DNA of 64,000 nt. Source: Methylobacterium sp. Leaf99. GTDB lineage: Bacteria; Pseudomonadota; Alphaproteobacteria; Rhizobiales; Beijerinckiaceae. The notes below the pieces were generated by a model, which saw only the letters and a program-made list of their open reading frames with translations, ran no database searches and was not told the DNA's origin. Below are positions 24,434-33,728 of the stretch, piece by piece. Every line of letters starts with the position of its first letter. Within the stretch, counting starts at the first letter, position 1. A program made the position numbers and the translations under genes. The stretch spans positions 990,089 through 1,054,088 of the forward strand of contig NZ_LMMU01000001.1 in assembly GCF_001422375.1 (NCBI RefSeq), in the 5' to 3' direction.

Positions 24434-25437
24434 CCACGGCCTTGCCGACCGCGTTCGCGTTGGGCGCCGTCGTCCTTGCCGCCCTCTTGAGCTTCGCCTT
24501 CGTCGTCACGTGGCTCATCGCCCGGGGCATCGCGCGGCGCCTTCCGCCACGCGGGTACTTCCTCGATCTGCCGCAGGGCCGCATCCACTACCTGGAAGCC
24601 GGGAGCGGCCGGCCGCTCGTGTTCGTACACGGTCTCGGCGGACAGCTCGGCAACTTCGCGTATGCCCTGCTCGACAGGCTCTCGGACCGGTTCCGGGTGG
24701 TGCTGATCGACCGGCCCGGTTCCGGCCACTCGCCGCGATCCTGGCGCGCCCCCGCCGATCTTCCGGGCCAGGCCGACACGATTTTGGGCGTTATCCGTCA
24801 TCTCGGGCTGGAGCGCCCGATCGTCGTCGGGCACTCGCTCGGCGGCGCGGTCGCCCTCGCGCTCGGCCTCGAACATCCGCGCCTTATCGGCGGCCTCGCG
24901 CTGATCGCGCCCCTGACGCAGCCGCAGGACACGGTCCCCGCACCGTTCCGGCTCCTCGCCATCCGTTCGTCCCTCCTGCGGATGGCCGTCGCCTGGACCC
25001 TCGCGACGCCACTGGCGATTCTGCGCAGCCGGGGCGTCCTCGACACGGTGTTCGGGCCGGACGCGGTGCCGGCCGATTTCGGAACGCGGGGCGGCGGCCT
25101 GCTCGGCCTGCGGCCCTCCAGCTTCTACGCCGCCTCGATGGACTTGAACGCGGCCGGCGCGGACATACCGGGGCTGGCAGCGCGGTATCCTGGCCTCGCC
25201 GTCCCTGTCGCGGTCCTCTACGGAACCGGCGATCGCGTGCTCAGCTCGGTCGAGCACGGCGAAGGTCTGAAGCGGGTTCTACCCGGTACGCGCCTCGACC
25301 TCGTACCGGGCGGCCACATGCTGCCGGTCACGGATCCCGACCGTGTCGCCGCCTGGATCACGGCGATCGCGGCGGGGATCACGCCAGAGGAATCAAAGCC
25401 TCATACGGCTTCGCCCTCGGCGACTGGAAGTCCGTGA
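24430..25437 (+). CDS. Alpha/beta hydrolase with N-terminal membrane anchor
   Basis: GTG at 24430 overlaps the SDR stop. The 335-residue protein begins with a transmembrane helix (LGAVVLAALLSFAFVVTWLI), followed by an alpha/beta hydrolase domain: HGLGGQ oxyanion loop, nucleophile Ser in GHSLGG, acid Asp in YGTGDRVL and His in GGHMLPV. It probably hydrolyses the ester formed by the monooxygenase; this is inference from order and coupling. Confidence 0.87.
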   Translation: MTTALPTAFALGAVVLAALLSFAFVVTWLIARGIARRLPPRGYFLDLPQGRIHYLEAGSGRPLVFVHGLGGQLGNFAYALLDRLSDRFRVVLIDRPGSGHSPRSWRAPADLPGQADTILGVIRHLGLERPIVVGHSLGGAVALALGLEHPRLIGGLALIAPLTQPQDTVPAPFRLLAIRSSLLRMAVAWTLATPLAILRSRGVLDTVFGPDAVPADFGTRGGGLLGLRPSSFYAASMDLNAAGADIPGLAARYPGLAVPVAVLYGTGDRVLSSVEHGEGLKRVLPGTRLDLVPGGHMLPVTDPDRVAAWITAIAAGITPEESKPHTASPSATGSP

Positions 25438-25479
25438 ATCCGGCGAAGCTCTGACCTCAGCCCAACTCGGCCGCACGGG

Positions 25480-26469
25480 ATGATGTCCTTGCTGCTAGAG
25501 AGTGGAGGTGAGCACCCATTCCTGCGGATGGCTCAAACTGGCTTAGACGGAAAGACGCGTGTGTCCCTGCGGTGGATCCTTGTGACGGCCGGCGGGATCA
25601 TCGCCGGTCTGGCTCTGGTCGACGCCTTGGCTCGGCGGCGTGCCGGCCAGGACCGAAGCACAGATATGGGCCGGTTCACGGTGAGGCAGGTCCGCGTCGA
25701 CGGCAGGACGATGCAGGCCCGCGTTTCGGTTGACGCCGTACCGGATGACCGTCTGCCCGTGATCCTCGTCCACGGGCTCGGGATGTCGAGCCGCTACATG
25801 ATCCCGCTCGCACGGCATCTCGCTCCTCATGTCAGAGTCTATGCGCCTGACCTGCCCGGCTTCGGCTTGAGCGAGAAACCCCGCCGAACGCTCACGGTGC
25901 GCGAGCTCGCGGACGCACTGGCGACCTGGATGCATGCGGTCGGGGTGGAGCGCGCGGCCTTTGTCGGCAATTCCCTGGGCTGCGAGGTGTTGGTCGAACT
26001 GGCGCTCCTTCATCCGCAGCTCGTCGAACGCCTTGTGCTGCAGGGTCCCACGCCGGACCCGGAGGCACGTGGCCTCGTCCGGCAGGCTGTCGGTTTCATG
26101 GCCATCGCACCGTTCGAGCGCTGGTCGCTCGCCTGGGTGGCGCTCACCGACTATGCCCGCGGCGGGATCGGACGCTACATCCTGACCCTGCGCAGCATGG
26201 TCGACAATCACATCGCGGAGAAGGTCCGGCGGGTCTCACAGCCGACGCTCGTGGTCTGGGGCACGCGCGACTACATCGTCCCGCATGCCTTCGTTGCGAG
26301 CCTCGCCGGCTCCCTTCCTCGTGGCCGACTTGCCGTCATCCCGGGAGCGGCTCACGGGATCAACTACTCGCATCCGGAAGCGTTCACGGCGGTCCTCCTC
26401 CCGTTTCTCTTCGGTGACGCGGAGAAGCCCGTCGCACGAAGCCGAACCGCGGCGTTCAGCGTATCGTAG
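25480..26469 (+). CDS. Alpha/beta hydrolase with N-terminal membrane anchor (second)
   Basis: The 329-residue product has an N-terminal hydrophobic helix (ILVTAGGIIAGLALVDALA), oxyanion loop VHGLGMSS, nucleophile Ser in GNSLGC, acid Asp in WGTRDYIV and His in GAAHGINYS. It follows the previous hydrolase by 42 bases in the same direction and probably shares its message, but the sequences differ enough to suggest a distinct substrate. Confidence 0.87.
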   Translation: MMSLLLESGGEHPFLRMAQTGLDGKTRVSLRWILVTAGGIIAGLALVDALARRRAGQDRSTDMGRFTVRQVRVDGRTMQARVSVDAVPDDRLPVILVHGLGMSSRYMIPLARHLAPHVRVYAPDLPGFGLSEKPRRTLTVRELADALATWMHAVGVERAAFVGNSLGCEVLVELALLHPQLVERLVLQGPTPDPEARGLVRQAVGFMAIAPFERWSLAWVALTDYARGGIGRYILTLRSMVDNHIAEKVRRVSQPTLVVWGTRDYIVPHAFVASLAGSLPRGRLAVIPGAAHGINYSHPEAFTAVLLPFLFGDAEKPVARSRTAAFSVS

Positions 26470-26663
26470 CGCGTCAGTGACGGTGGCCTGATCGACAGGT
26501 CCATCCTCGTGCACTCTGCTCGAACGCGGACTGCCAGAAGGCCATGAGGGGTGGACGACTTGGCAGGCCTGAGGACATCACGTTCGAAGACGGCAGTCTG
26601 TTCGGTCAAAGGACTGCATCGGACGCGCCGTGTCTTACGGCCTGTGTCGCCTTCTCGACGCTC
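26470..26663. other. Intergenic region, nothing supported
   Basis: About 190 bases after the hydrolase operon. The minus-strand frame is open here as the tail of the receiver remnant but no longer resembles protein. Confidence 0.4.
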
Positions 26664-26966
26664 CTGAATACTAGAATCGCCTGTGTGTAAAACGCCATCG
26701 ACCTCTGATTGCCGGTCGCGCGCTTGTGCCGTGACGTCCCGAGCGCTGAGGACCACTACCGACACTTCGGCGCAACCTGGTAATACCCTCAAGCGGTCGA
26801 GGAACGAGAACCCGTCCATCATCGGCATAGTGAGATCGAGGAGCACGAGACGCGGCACGCCGAGCCAGACCTGATTTAATGCCTCACGAATGTCGCTCAC
26901 CTCCCGGACGCTCCAGCCGTTGTGTTCCAGGGCTGTTCGTAGGCGGTGCCGCATGTCTTTCGAATG
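26664..26966 (-). pseudogene. Response-regulator receiver domain remnant
   Basis: The minus strand reads RTALEHNGWSVREVSDIREA, VPRLVLLDLTMPMMDGFSFL (phosphoacceptor Asp in LLDLTMP) and VVVLSARDVTAQARDRQ, i.e. helix 1 to beta 5 of a receiver domain. The first strand with its acidic pair is lost upstream, and the sequence after GDSS loses the expected final helix. It is probably a decayed fragment of a response regulator or hybrid kinase. Confidence 0.5.
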
Positions 26967-27307
26967 TCGTCCACGGCCGGTCGCGACGCCTGGCGTTGGT
27001 CCGGAGGCAACCGGGTCCAGTCTCATGCCATTGGTGAAGAAAAACGGCCGGTCTTGCCGTTTTATCCCAGTAGGATTGCGTGTTTTAAATTTAATTTTTC
27101 CGTTTTTGCTCAACTGCTAGAACCTAAACCTCCTTTTGTAAGAAAGATGTGTGATTGTTTTACATCGTCGCGAGACAAAGGCATGAAGTCGTTCTCCGAA
27201 CGTAGAACTAATTTTTGACTCCGTGCGTGCTCAAGGTAATCGTCCACCCTGCTCGCCATGCGTGCGAGCGTTCGGCCAGTCAAAAATACAAAAATCTGGG
27301 GGATTCG

Positions 27308-30300
27308 ATGTCGGGGCAAGGTCAGGTGCTGCGTCGCTCGCTGATGGCGAGCGTTCCAGTCTGGAGCATGTTGATCGTCGAGGCGTCGGCGGCGTGCCAG
27401 CCGGCCGCACCCGCGAGTGGGCAGACCGTCACCTGCACCGATGCCCAGCCGACGGGCTTCATCGCCCCGGCAGCCGCCACCGGTCTCACGGTCAACATCC
27501 AGCCGGGCGCCACCGTCGGTTCGCAGCAGACCGCCACCGGCACGAACCCGAGCTTCACCAACGTGCGGGTGAACGGCACGAGCGTCGTCAACAACGCCGG
27601 CACCATCAGCAACACCGCGCCGCTGAACCGCGACAATTTCGGCGTGAACCTCGCGGGTGACCGCTCGACCCTGAACAACACCGGCACGATCCTCCTCACA
27701 GCGCCGGCCGGCAACACCACGACGCGGGTCTACGGAGCCTATTCGAGTGCTCCGGCCGGCTCGCAGTACGAGAACACCACCGTCACCAATGGCGGCGTCA
27801 TCGCAGTGACGCAGAACGGCAACGGAATCGCCCGGGGCATCTATTCCGGCGAGAACACCACCCTGTTTACGCTCAACAACACCGGCCTGATCTCGGCCAC
27901 CCGCGGTATCTCCGCCACGGCGACGACAGCCGTCGTCGCGGGCGTCGATTCCGACGACGACACCGACCGCCTCGTGGTCAACAACGCCGCCGGCGGCCGG
28001 ATCACCGCCACGGGCCTCAACACCCGCGCGGTGTCGGGCCGCGCCGCCCAGTACGAGATCAACAACAGCGGCACCCTCACCAACACCACCGCCAATGAGG
28101 CCGCCATCGCGACCTTCGCGGTGAATGCCGGCAATGCCGGCGACGCCACCACTGTCCGCGCCTACAACACCGTCATCACCAACACGGCCACCGGCGTCAT
28201 CAACGGCGATGTCCGCAACTTCGACCAGGATCTCCAGACCGCCGCGACGGTGGTGAACCTGCGCCGCACCGGCACCCTCACCAACGTCGGCACCATCAAC
28301 GGCAACGTCGCCTTCGGCGGCGGCAACCAGACCGTGAACAACACCGGCCGCATCACCGGCGGCCTGTCGTTCCTCGACGTCGCCGCCACCGTGAACACGG
28401 TGAACCTCGGCACGGGCTCCAGCATCGGCGGCAACATCACCGCGCAGGGCCTCGGCACCAACACCCTGAACCTGTCGGGCACCGGCACCCTCACCGGCAC
28501 GGTCGCGGGCTTCACCAGCCTGACCCAGACCGGCACCGGCAGCGCTTGGACCACGGCCGGCGGCTCCGTCCAGAACCTCTCGGGCAACCTCACGGTGGCG
28601 GGTGGAAACCTGACGCTGGGTGCGGGCTCGACGCAGAACGTCGCCGGCCTGATCCAGGTGACGGGTGCGGGCGCGCAGCTCACCGTCAACAACACCCTGA
28701 CCAACAAGACCGTGAACCTGTCGGGCTCCAATACCAGCCTCGTCAACAACGGCACCCTCGTGGGTACCGGTGCCGCAGGCCGCGCCAACACCGCCGCCAC
28801 CCGGGTCTACGGCGTGCTGACGAACTCCACCGGCGCCGACTTCGCCAACGTCGCGGTGACCAACAACGGCACCATCGCGGTGACGGAGAACGGGATCGGC
28901 ATCTCGCGCGGCATCTACGCCGGCGAGAACATCGCCTCCATGGCGATCACCAACGCCGGCACCATTTCGGCGACCCGCACCGGCACCGGCACGGCGGCCG
29001 TCGCGGCCATCGATTCCGACGACGATGTCGCGGCGCTGAGCGTCACCAACCGCGCCGGCGCCACGATCAGCGGCACCGGCACCGGGGTCCGCGCCATCCA
29101 GGGCCGGGCCCAGGCCTTCACCATCGCCAATGCGGGAGCGATCACCGGCCCGGCGGGCGGACAGGCCATCGTCGTCTACGGCGCCGGCAATGGGTTCCTC
29201 ACCAACGCCGCCACGGGTGTCATCACCGGCGACGTGCGCTTCACCGATGCCGACCCGCAAGTGGCCACCACGGCCAACCGCCGCAACAGCACCACGACGA
29301 ATGCCGGCCGCATCGCCGGCAGCATCCAGTACGGCATGGGCAACCACACCCTGACCAACACCGGCACCATCACGGGCAACATCACCTATGTGGATGTCGC
29401 GGCGAGCCGGAACGTCGTCAACCTCGGCACCGGCTCGACCATCGGCGGCAACATCAGCGCGCAGGGCCTCGGCATCAACGCCCTGAACCTCTCGGGCACC
29501 GGCACGCTCACCAGCAACGTCGCCGGGTTCACCACCCTGCGCCAAGCCGACGGCGCCTGGACCCTGGCCTCGGGCTCGACGCAGAACTTCTCCGGCGGAG
29601 CCACCGTGGCGGGCGGCGTCCTCACGGTGAACGCCACCCTCAACGCCAACACCGGCGTGGGTTCGGCGGGCACCCTCGCGGGCACCGGCCGCATCGGCGG
29701 CACCCTGACCAACGCCGGCATCGTCGCCCCCGGCTCCGCCGCCGCACCCTACGGCACCCTAACCGTGACGAACTTCGTCCAGCAGGCCGGCGGCACGCTC
29801 CAGAGCGCGCTCGGCGCCGACGGACAGGCCTCGCGCCTCGTCGCCACCGGCACCGCCACCCTCGCCGGCACCGCCAGCGTCACCGCGGCGGCGGGTACCT
29901 ACCTGCCCAACGCCCGCTACACGGTGCTCACCGCCGCCGGCGGCGTGCGGGGTAATTTCGCCAGCGTCACCGACAACGGCGCGCTGCCCTTCCTGATCCG
30001 CGCGATCGCCTCCACGGACGCCAACAACGCCTACGTGACCCTGGCCCAGCAGAGCTTCGGTCTCGTGGCGCAGACGGCGAACCAGGCCAACGTCGCCCGG
30101 GGCCTCGATGCGGCCCTCGCCAACAACCCGCAGGCGCTCCTCGTCATCGACAACCAGAGCAACGCCGGCATCGCTGCCACCCTCGACCGGGTCTCCGGCC
30201 AGGGCTACGCGTCGCTGGCCGATCCGCAGCTCCGCTCGGGTCGCGCCTTCGGCAGCCAGCTCCTGTCGCGGGCCTACGCCGCGACCACCGAGGCCGGCCC

Positions 30301-31231
30301 GACGGGCTTCACCCTGCCGCCGACGGTCTACGCCGCCGACATGCCGAACCGCGCCCCCGTGCCCGCCCCCCGCTTCGTCGAGACCAGCCGCGGCTACGGC
30401 CTCTGGGCCACGGGCTACGGCCAGTTCGGCTCCGTCGATTCCACCGCCAACGCGGCGGGCCGCTCCGAGACCGTCGCCGGCATGGCGGGCGGCATCGACT
30501 TCCACCCGCAGGTGGGCACGGTGCTCGGCATCGCGGCGGGCTACGGCTCCGTCGACGTGAGCCTCAACCGCACCGGTGAGCGGGCGCATACGGACAACGC
30601 CCAGGTCGGCGTCTACGGCGGCTTCTCCAGCGGCGCCCTCTACGCCAACGCCACCGTGGGCTACGCCCACACGGAGGGCCGCGTGAACCGTTCGCTCGGC
30701 TTGGCGCAGATCCAGGCCGGCGGCGCGCAGGGCAAGGTCAGCGGAGACCAGTTCATCTCCGCGGGCGAGCTCGGCTACCGCTTCGCCGTCGCCCCCACGA
30801 CGGTGCTGTCGCCCTTCGTCGGGTTCCAGGTGAACACCTTCGATCAGGACCGGGTGCAGGAGGGCAGCGTCGGTCCCCTCAGCCTCACCATCGCCGCCAA
30901 GGACTTCCTCTCGGCCCGCACCCTCGTGGGCGGCCGCCTGGAAACGGCGACGACGGTGCTCGACGGGCGGCCGGTCTCGTTCTGGGTCAAGGCGGCCTAC
31001 GTCCACGACTTCGCCGACGTGAGCCGCACCATCGGGGCGTCCTTCACCCTGGTGCCGACGGTGCCGTTCGCCGTCTCCGGCCGCCGGCTCGCCCGCGATC
31101 GGGCGCTGGTCGGCCTCGGCGTGAGCACGGAGCTGGCCCCGGGGCTCGCCGGCTTCCTCGGCTACGACGCCGAGCTCGCCTCCTCCGACACGATCCAGGC
31201 GGTGCGCGGCGGAGTTCGCTACACCTTCTGA
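27308..31231 (+). CDS. Autotransporter (type V secretion) with duplicated passenger
   Basis: The product is about 1307 residues from ATG 27308. It has an atypical signal sequence (SLMASVPVWSMLIVEASA), a long passenger rich in N, T, G and A with short beta-helix-like repeats (NNAGTISN, NTGTI, NGGVIAV patterns), and a C-terminal beta-barrel of about 280 residues (from SRGYGLWATGYGQFGSVDS) ending in Phe (RGGVRYTF) as outer-membrane proteins do. The passenger holds two copies of a block of about 320 residues. Only one cysteine pair, near the start (CQPA, TCTD), is present. It should display or release the passenger at the cell surface, probably as an adhesin. A strong terminator follows. Confidence 0.9.
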   Translation: MSGQGQVLRRSLMASVPVWSMLIVEASAACQPAAPASGQTVTCTDAQPTGFIAPAAATGLTVNIQPGATVGSQQTATGTNPSFTNVRVNGTSVVNNAGTISNTAPLNRDNFGVNLAGDRSTLNNTGTILLTAPAGNTTTRVYGAYSSAPAGSQYENTTVTNGGVIAVTQNGNGIARGIYSGENTTLFTLNNTGLISATRGISATATTAVVAGVDSDDDTDRLVVNNAAGGRITATGLNTRAVSGRAAQYEINNSGTLTNTTANEAAIATFAVNAGNAGDATTVRAYNTVITNTATGVINGDVRNFDQDLQTAATVVNLRRTGTLTNVGTINGNVAFGGGNQTVNNTGRITGGLSFLDVAATVNTVNLGTGSSIGGNITAQGLGTNTLNLSGTGTLTGTVAGFTSLTQTGTGSAWTTAGGSVQNLSGNLTVAGGNLTLGAGSTQNVAGLIQVTGAGAQLTVNNTLTNKTVNLSGSNTSLVNNGTLVGTGAAGRANTAATRVYGVLTNSTGADFANVAVTNNGTIAVTENGIGISRGIYAGENIASMAITNAGTISATRTGTGTAAVAAIDSDDDVAALSVTNRAGATISGTGTGVRAIQGRAQAFTIANAGAITGPAGGQAIVVYGAGNGFLTNAATGVITGDVRFTDADPQVATTANRRNSTTTNAGRIAGSIQYGMGNHTLTNTGTITGNITYVDVAASRNVVNLGTGSTIGGNISAQGLGINALNLSGTGTLTSNVAGFTTLRQADGAWTLASGSTQNFSGGATVAGGVLTVNATLNANTGVGSAGTLAGTGRIGGTLTNAGIVAPGSAAAPYGTLTVTNFVQQAGGTLQSALGADGQASRLVATGTATLAGTASVTAAAGTYLPNARYTVLTAAGGVRGNFASVTDNGALPFLIRAIASTDANNAYVTLAQQSFGLVAQTANQANVARGLDAALANNPQALLVIDNQSNAGIAATLDRVSGQGYASLADPQLRSGRAFGSQLLSRAYAATTEAGPTGFTLPPTVYAADMPNRAPVPAPRFVETSRGYGLWATGYGQFGSVDSTANAAGRSETVAGMAGGIDFHPQVGTVLGIAAGYGSVDVSLNRTGERAHTDNAQVGVYGGFSSGALYANATVGYAHTEGRVNRSLGLAQIQAGGAQGKVSGDQFISAGELGYRFAVAPTTVLSPFVGFQVNTFDQDRVQEGSVGPLSLTIAAKDFLSARTLVGGRLETATTVLDGRPVSFWVKAAYVHDFADVSRTIGASFTLVPTVPFAVSGRRLARDRALVGLGVSTELAPGLAGFLGYDAELASSDTIQAVRGGVRYTF
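27571..28620 (+). repeat. Passenger duplication, unit 1
   Basis: This block encodes landmarks found again at 28686-29630: RVYGAYSS, IARGIYSGEN, ISATRG, VDSDDDTDRL, GVINGDVR, LGTGSSIGGNITAQGLGTN, LSGTGTLTGTVAGFTSL. Boundaries are approximate. Confidence 0.7.
28686..29630 (+). repeat. Passenger duplication, unit 2
   Basis: Second copy, encoding RVYGVLTN, ISRGIYAGEN, ISATRTG, IDSDDDVAAL, GVITGDVR, LGTGSTIGGNISAQGLGIN, LSGTGTLTSNVAGFTTL in the same order. Similarity is clear over the whole block at both protein and DNA level. Confidence 0.7.
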
Positions 31232-31252
31232 TCCGAACGGACCGCACGACGG

Positions 31253-31285
31253 GGGGCCGGCTCGGACATGAGCCGGCCCCTTTTT
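31253..31285 (+). terminator. Intrinsic terminator after the autotransporter
   Basis: GGGGCCGGCTC, six-base loop, GAGCCGGCCCC, then TTTTT. An 11-base-pair perfect stem with a T-run, 22 bases after the stop. An ATG inside this hairpin (31268) is in frame with the next gene but is unlikely to be its start. Confidence 0.9.
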
Positions 31286-31309
31286 GCTTTTTTGGAACGG
31301 GATGACGCG

Positions 31310-32014
31310 ATGCCGTGGAAGGCCCGATGGCGGTGGCTCCGCAGGGGCGTGTCTCCCGATGTCACCGTCGTGCTGACCTCGTGCGGGCGCCACGACCTTC
31401 TCGAACGCACCCTGGCGAGCTTTGGCGCCTGGAACACCGATCCAGGCGTGGCCGAGATCCTCGTCGTCGAGGACGGTCCCGGCGACCCCTCGGCGATCTG
31501 CGCCCGTCACGGCGCACGCCTGCTCCGACTCGGCGGGTCCAGGGGGCAGATCGCCGCCATCGAGGCCGGCTACGCGCAGGTTCGGACGCCCTACATCTTC
31601 CACCTCGAGGACGATTGGGAATTCCATCGCGGCGGCTTCATCGAGCGCAGCCGTGCCTTGCTCGCCGCCGATCCTTCGACGATCTGCGTCTGGCTGCGGG
31701 CCTGGGACGACACCAACGGCCACCCCCTGCACTTCACGTCCGCCGCCGGCGATTTCGGCGTGCTCGCCTTCGGCTACCGGGGCAAGTGGCACGGGTTCAC
31801 CTTCAACCCGGGGCTCCGCCGCCTGTCGGACTATGCCGCGATCGGCAGCTTCGGCCACATCCTCGCGAGCCCGCTCAAGCACGAAGGCCAGATCTCGCAG
31901 CACTACCACGCCCTCGGCTACCGGGCGGTGATCCTGGACCGGGGCGGCTACGTCCGCCACATCGGCTGGGACCGGCGTATCCCGCAGGGACCGGTGGATC
32001 CCACGCCCGCCTGA
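31310..32014 (+). CDS. Glycosyltransferase family 2
   Basis: ATG 31310 is preferred over the in-frame ATG inside the terminator. The 234-residue product has the GT-A pattern: VTVVLTSCGRHDLLERTL, EILVVEDGPGD, and HLEDDWEFHRGG, where EDDW supplies the metal-binding acidic residues. It transfers a sugar from a nucleotide donor, acceptor unknown. It sits between the autotransporter and the glycan cluster, on the autotransporter's strand. Confidence 0.82.
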   Translation: MPWKARWRWLRRGVSPDVTVVLTSCGRHDLLERTLASFGAWNTDPGVAEILVVEDGPGDPSAICARHGARLLRLGGSRGQIAAIEAGYAQVRTPYIFHLEDDWEFHRGGFIERSRALLAADPSTICVWLRAWDDTNGHPLHFTSAAGDFGVLAFGYRGKWHGFTFNPGLRRLSDYAAIGSFGHILASPLKHEGQISQHYHALGYRAVILDRGGYVRHIGWDRRIPQGPVDPTPA

Positions 32015-32095
32015 TCCCGGGATACCGAAGGGCAAGCCCTTTGGCGGGTGTCGGGCAGAGCCCGACTTGCTTTTCGGCGCCGGACGCAAATCCCT

Positions 32096-33709
32096 TCAGG
32101 ACGGCTGTCCCTGGGCCATCAGGGCCAGCACGCGGGCCGCCGCCTCGTCCGGGGTGAGGTAGGTGGTGTCGATGAGCGGCACGTCGAGTTCGGCCGCCAG
32201 GCGCCGGTAGGTGTCGATCCGGTCCTCCGGCATCTGCGCCTCGGCATCGATGCCGCGCGCGGCGAGCCGCGCCAGGGTGGTGGGGCGGTCGGCCCAGGTC
32301 ATCACGCTGAACGGGCGCGGGTTCCAGCCGGCCCGGTACGCGCTCGACAACAGCTGAGAGGCGGTGAACCAGTGCCGGTCGAACACCACCGGCCCCGGGG
32401 GGGCCTCGGCCAGCGCCAGGGCGACGGCGTCGTGGGCGACGTCGTCGGCGCGGGCATGCTGGCCGAGGCGGGCGAGATGCACCATCAGGGCGCCGATCCG
32501 GCCCGCGAACGGATCGAGCACCGTCGCGCCGAGCGCCGCCGCCACGTGGCGGGCCACCGCCGACTTGCCCGACCCGTCGAGGCCGTCGACGGCGAGCACG
32601 ATGCGCCCGGCTTGGGTCCCCTTCTCCTGCGCCCGCGTCAGCGTGGAGGGGTAGATCCGGCCCTCGCGCCGGCCGTGTTCGAGGTAGTGCAGGACGCCCT
32701 GCCAGGGAGCGGTGAACAGGGCGGCGAGGTCGGGATGCAGGCGCAGGTAGCCGAGCGCGTCGAAATCCCGGGGGAGGGGACCGTCGAGGGACACGAAATC
32801 GGCCATGCGCCGGGCCTCTTCCGGGGGCGTCGCGTCGGCGCGTCCCTGAAACCGGCGGGCCATGGTGTCGTCGTATCCGAGGATGCCCTCGGCGAGGGCC
32901 GCATCGCGGGCTTCGGCATCGAGCACGATGGAATCGTACTCGGCGCGCAGACCGCCCGCTTCCCAGGTGGCGTACCACCGGCGCCAATGGCCGCCGACGC
33001 TTCGGTCGAACTCGGTGTTGCGGGCATAGGCCGCCCCCCCCTGGATCACCTTGGCCTCGAACTGGGCGTAGGTCCGGATCGGGTAGTGGTAGATGGTCAG
33101 GCGCGGCTCGTCCGCTTGGCTCACCGGGCGGTCGTAGGTCGCCTCGTGGTTGCCCTGTCCGATGGCGACGAACCCGTCCGCCCGGCACACCGCCTTGGCG
33201 CTGACCGTGCGGATGAGCTTCGAGCGGCTGCGGTCCGCCACGGGGGCCAGCACCGCGAGGGTCCCGTCGGCGAGCACGTCGCCACCGCGGCCCGCTTGCG
33301 GCGGGATGCCCTCTTGCGGTGGGATGCCCTCTTGCGGCGGGATCATGTTGCGGCGCCGGACCATGAGCACGTCGGCTTCGGCCTGCGCCAGCACGGCTTT
33401 CAGGTTGCCACCCTCCGCGTGCCAGAACTCGTCGGCGTCGCTGTTGATGATCCAGTCGGCCTTCAGGAGGTCGCGGGCGAGGCGCGCCATGCGGGTGACC
33501 CAGGCGTATTGCCGGTAATCCTGATCCTCCTCGACGAGGAGGCAGACCCGGCCCGTGGGCACGAACCGGGCGACCACGTCGAGGGTCCCGTCCGTGGAGC
33601 CGTTGTCGGTGACGATGATGTAATCCACCCCTTGGGCGAGGTGGTAGGTGAGGAAGTCAGCGATGATGTCGATCTCGTTGCGGATCAGCAGCGTCATCAC
33701 CAGCCGCAT
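32096..33709 (-). CDS. GT2 glycosyltransferase fused to a thymidylate-kinase-like P-loop domain
   Basis: The 537-residue product has three parts. Residues 1-300 are a GT2-like domain (TLLIRNEIDIIADFLTYHLA, VTDNGSTDGTLD, NSDADEFW). About 295-345 is a short motif module (ALGYLRLHPDLAALF, LHYLEHGRREGRIYPS). About 350-537 is a P-loop kinase: VDGLDGSGKSAVA (Walker A), FDRHWFTASQLLS (resembling the DR motif of thymidylate kinases), and PEDRIDTYRRLAAEL. The last two parts recur in the gene at 34466. A PPQEGI repeat (33295-33346) lies in the GT2 part. ATG 33709 is the start giving the GT2 N-terminus. The kinase substrate is unknown; a sugar or lipid phosphate in glycan assembly is a guess. Confidence 0.78.
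   Translation of the reverse strand: MRLVMTLLIRNEIDIIADFLTYHLAQGVDYIIVTDNGSTDGTLDVVARFVPTGRVCLLVEEDQDYRQYAWVTRMARLARDLLKADWIINSDADEFWHAEGGNLKAVLAQAEADVLMVRRRNMIPPQEGIPPQEGIPPQAGRGGDVLADGTLAVLAPVADRSRSKLIRTVSAKAVCRADGFVAIGQGNHEATYDRPVSQADEPRLTIYHYPIRTYAQFEAKVIQGGAAYARNTEFDRSVGGHWRRWYATWEAGGLRAEYDSIVLDAEARDAALAEGILGYDDTMARRFQGRADATPPEEARRMADFVSLDGPLPRDFDALGYLRLHPDLAALFTAPWQGVLHYLEHGRREGRIYPSTLTRAQEKGTQAGRIVLAVDGLDGSGKSAVARHVAAALGATVLDPFAGRIGALMVHLARLGQHARADDVAHDAVALALAEAPPGPVVFDRHWFTASQLLSSAYRAGWNPRPFSVMTWADRPTTLARLAARGIDAEAQMPEDRIDTYRRLAAELDVPLIDTTYLTPDEAAARVLALMAQGQPS
33295..33346 (+). repeat. 18-bp in-frame tandem repeat
   Basis: CTTGCGGCGGGATGCCCT occurs at 33295-33312 and, with one change, 33313-33330, then partly again to 33346. 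It encodes PPQEGI-PPQEGI-PPQAG in the GT2/kinase protein, so copy-number changes would keep the frame. Confidence 0.85.
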
Positions 33710-33728
33710 CGCAGGTGTTCTCCCGGTC

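Noticed and set aside
31268..31309. Earlier in-frame ATG for the GT2 gene
   Set aside because: It lies inside the terminator hairpin and would be sequestered; ATG 31310 is better placed.
27110..32089. Very long minus-strand frames opposite the autotransporter and the first GT2 gene
   Set aside because: They are repetitive, rich in Gly/Arg/Asp and mirror the repeats on the plus strand; typical antisense shadows in GC-rich DNA.
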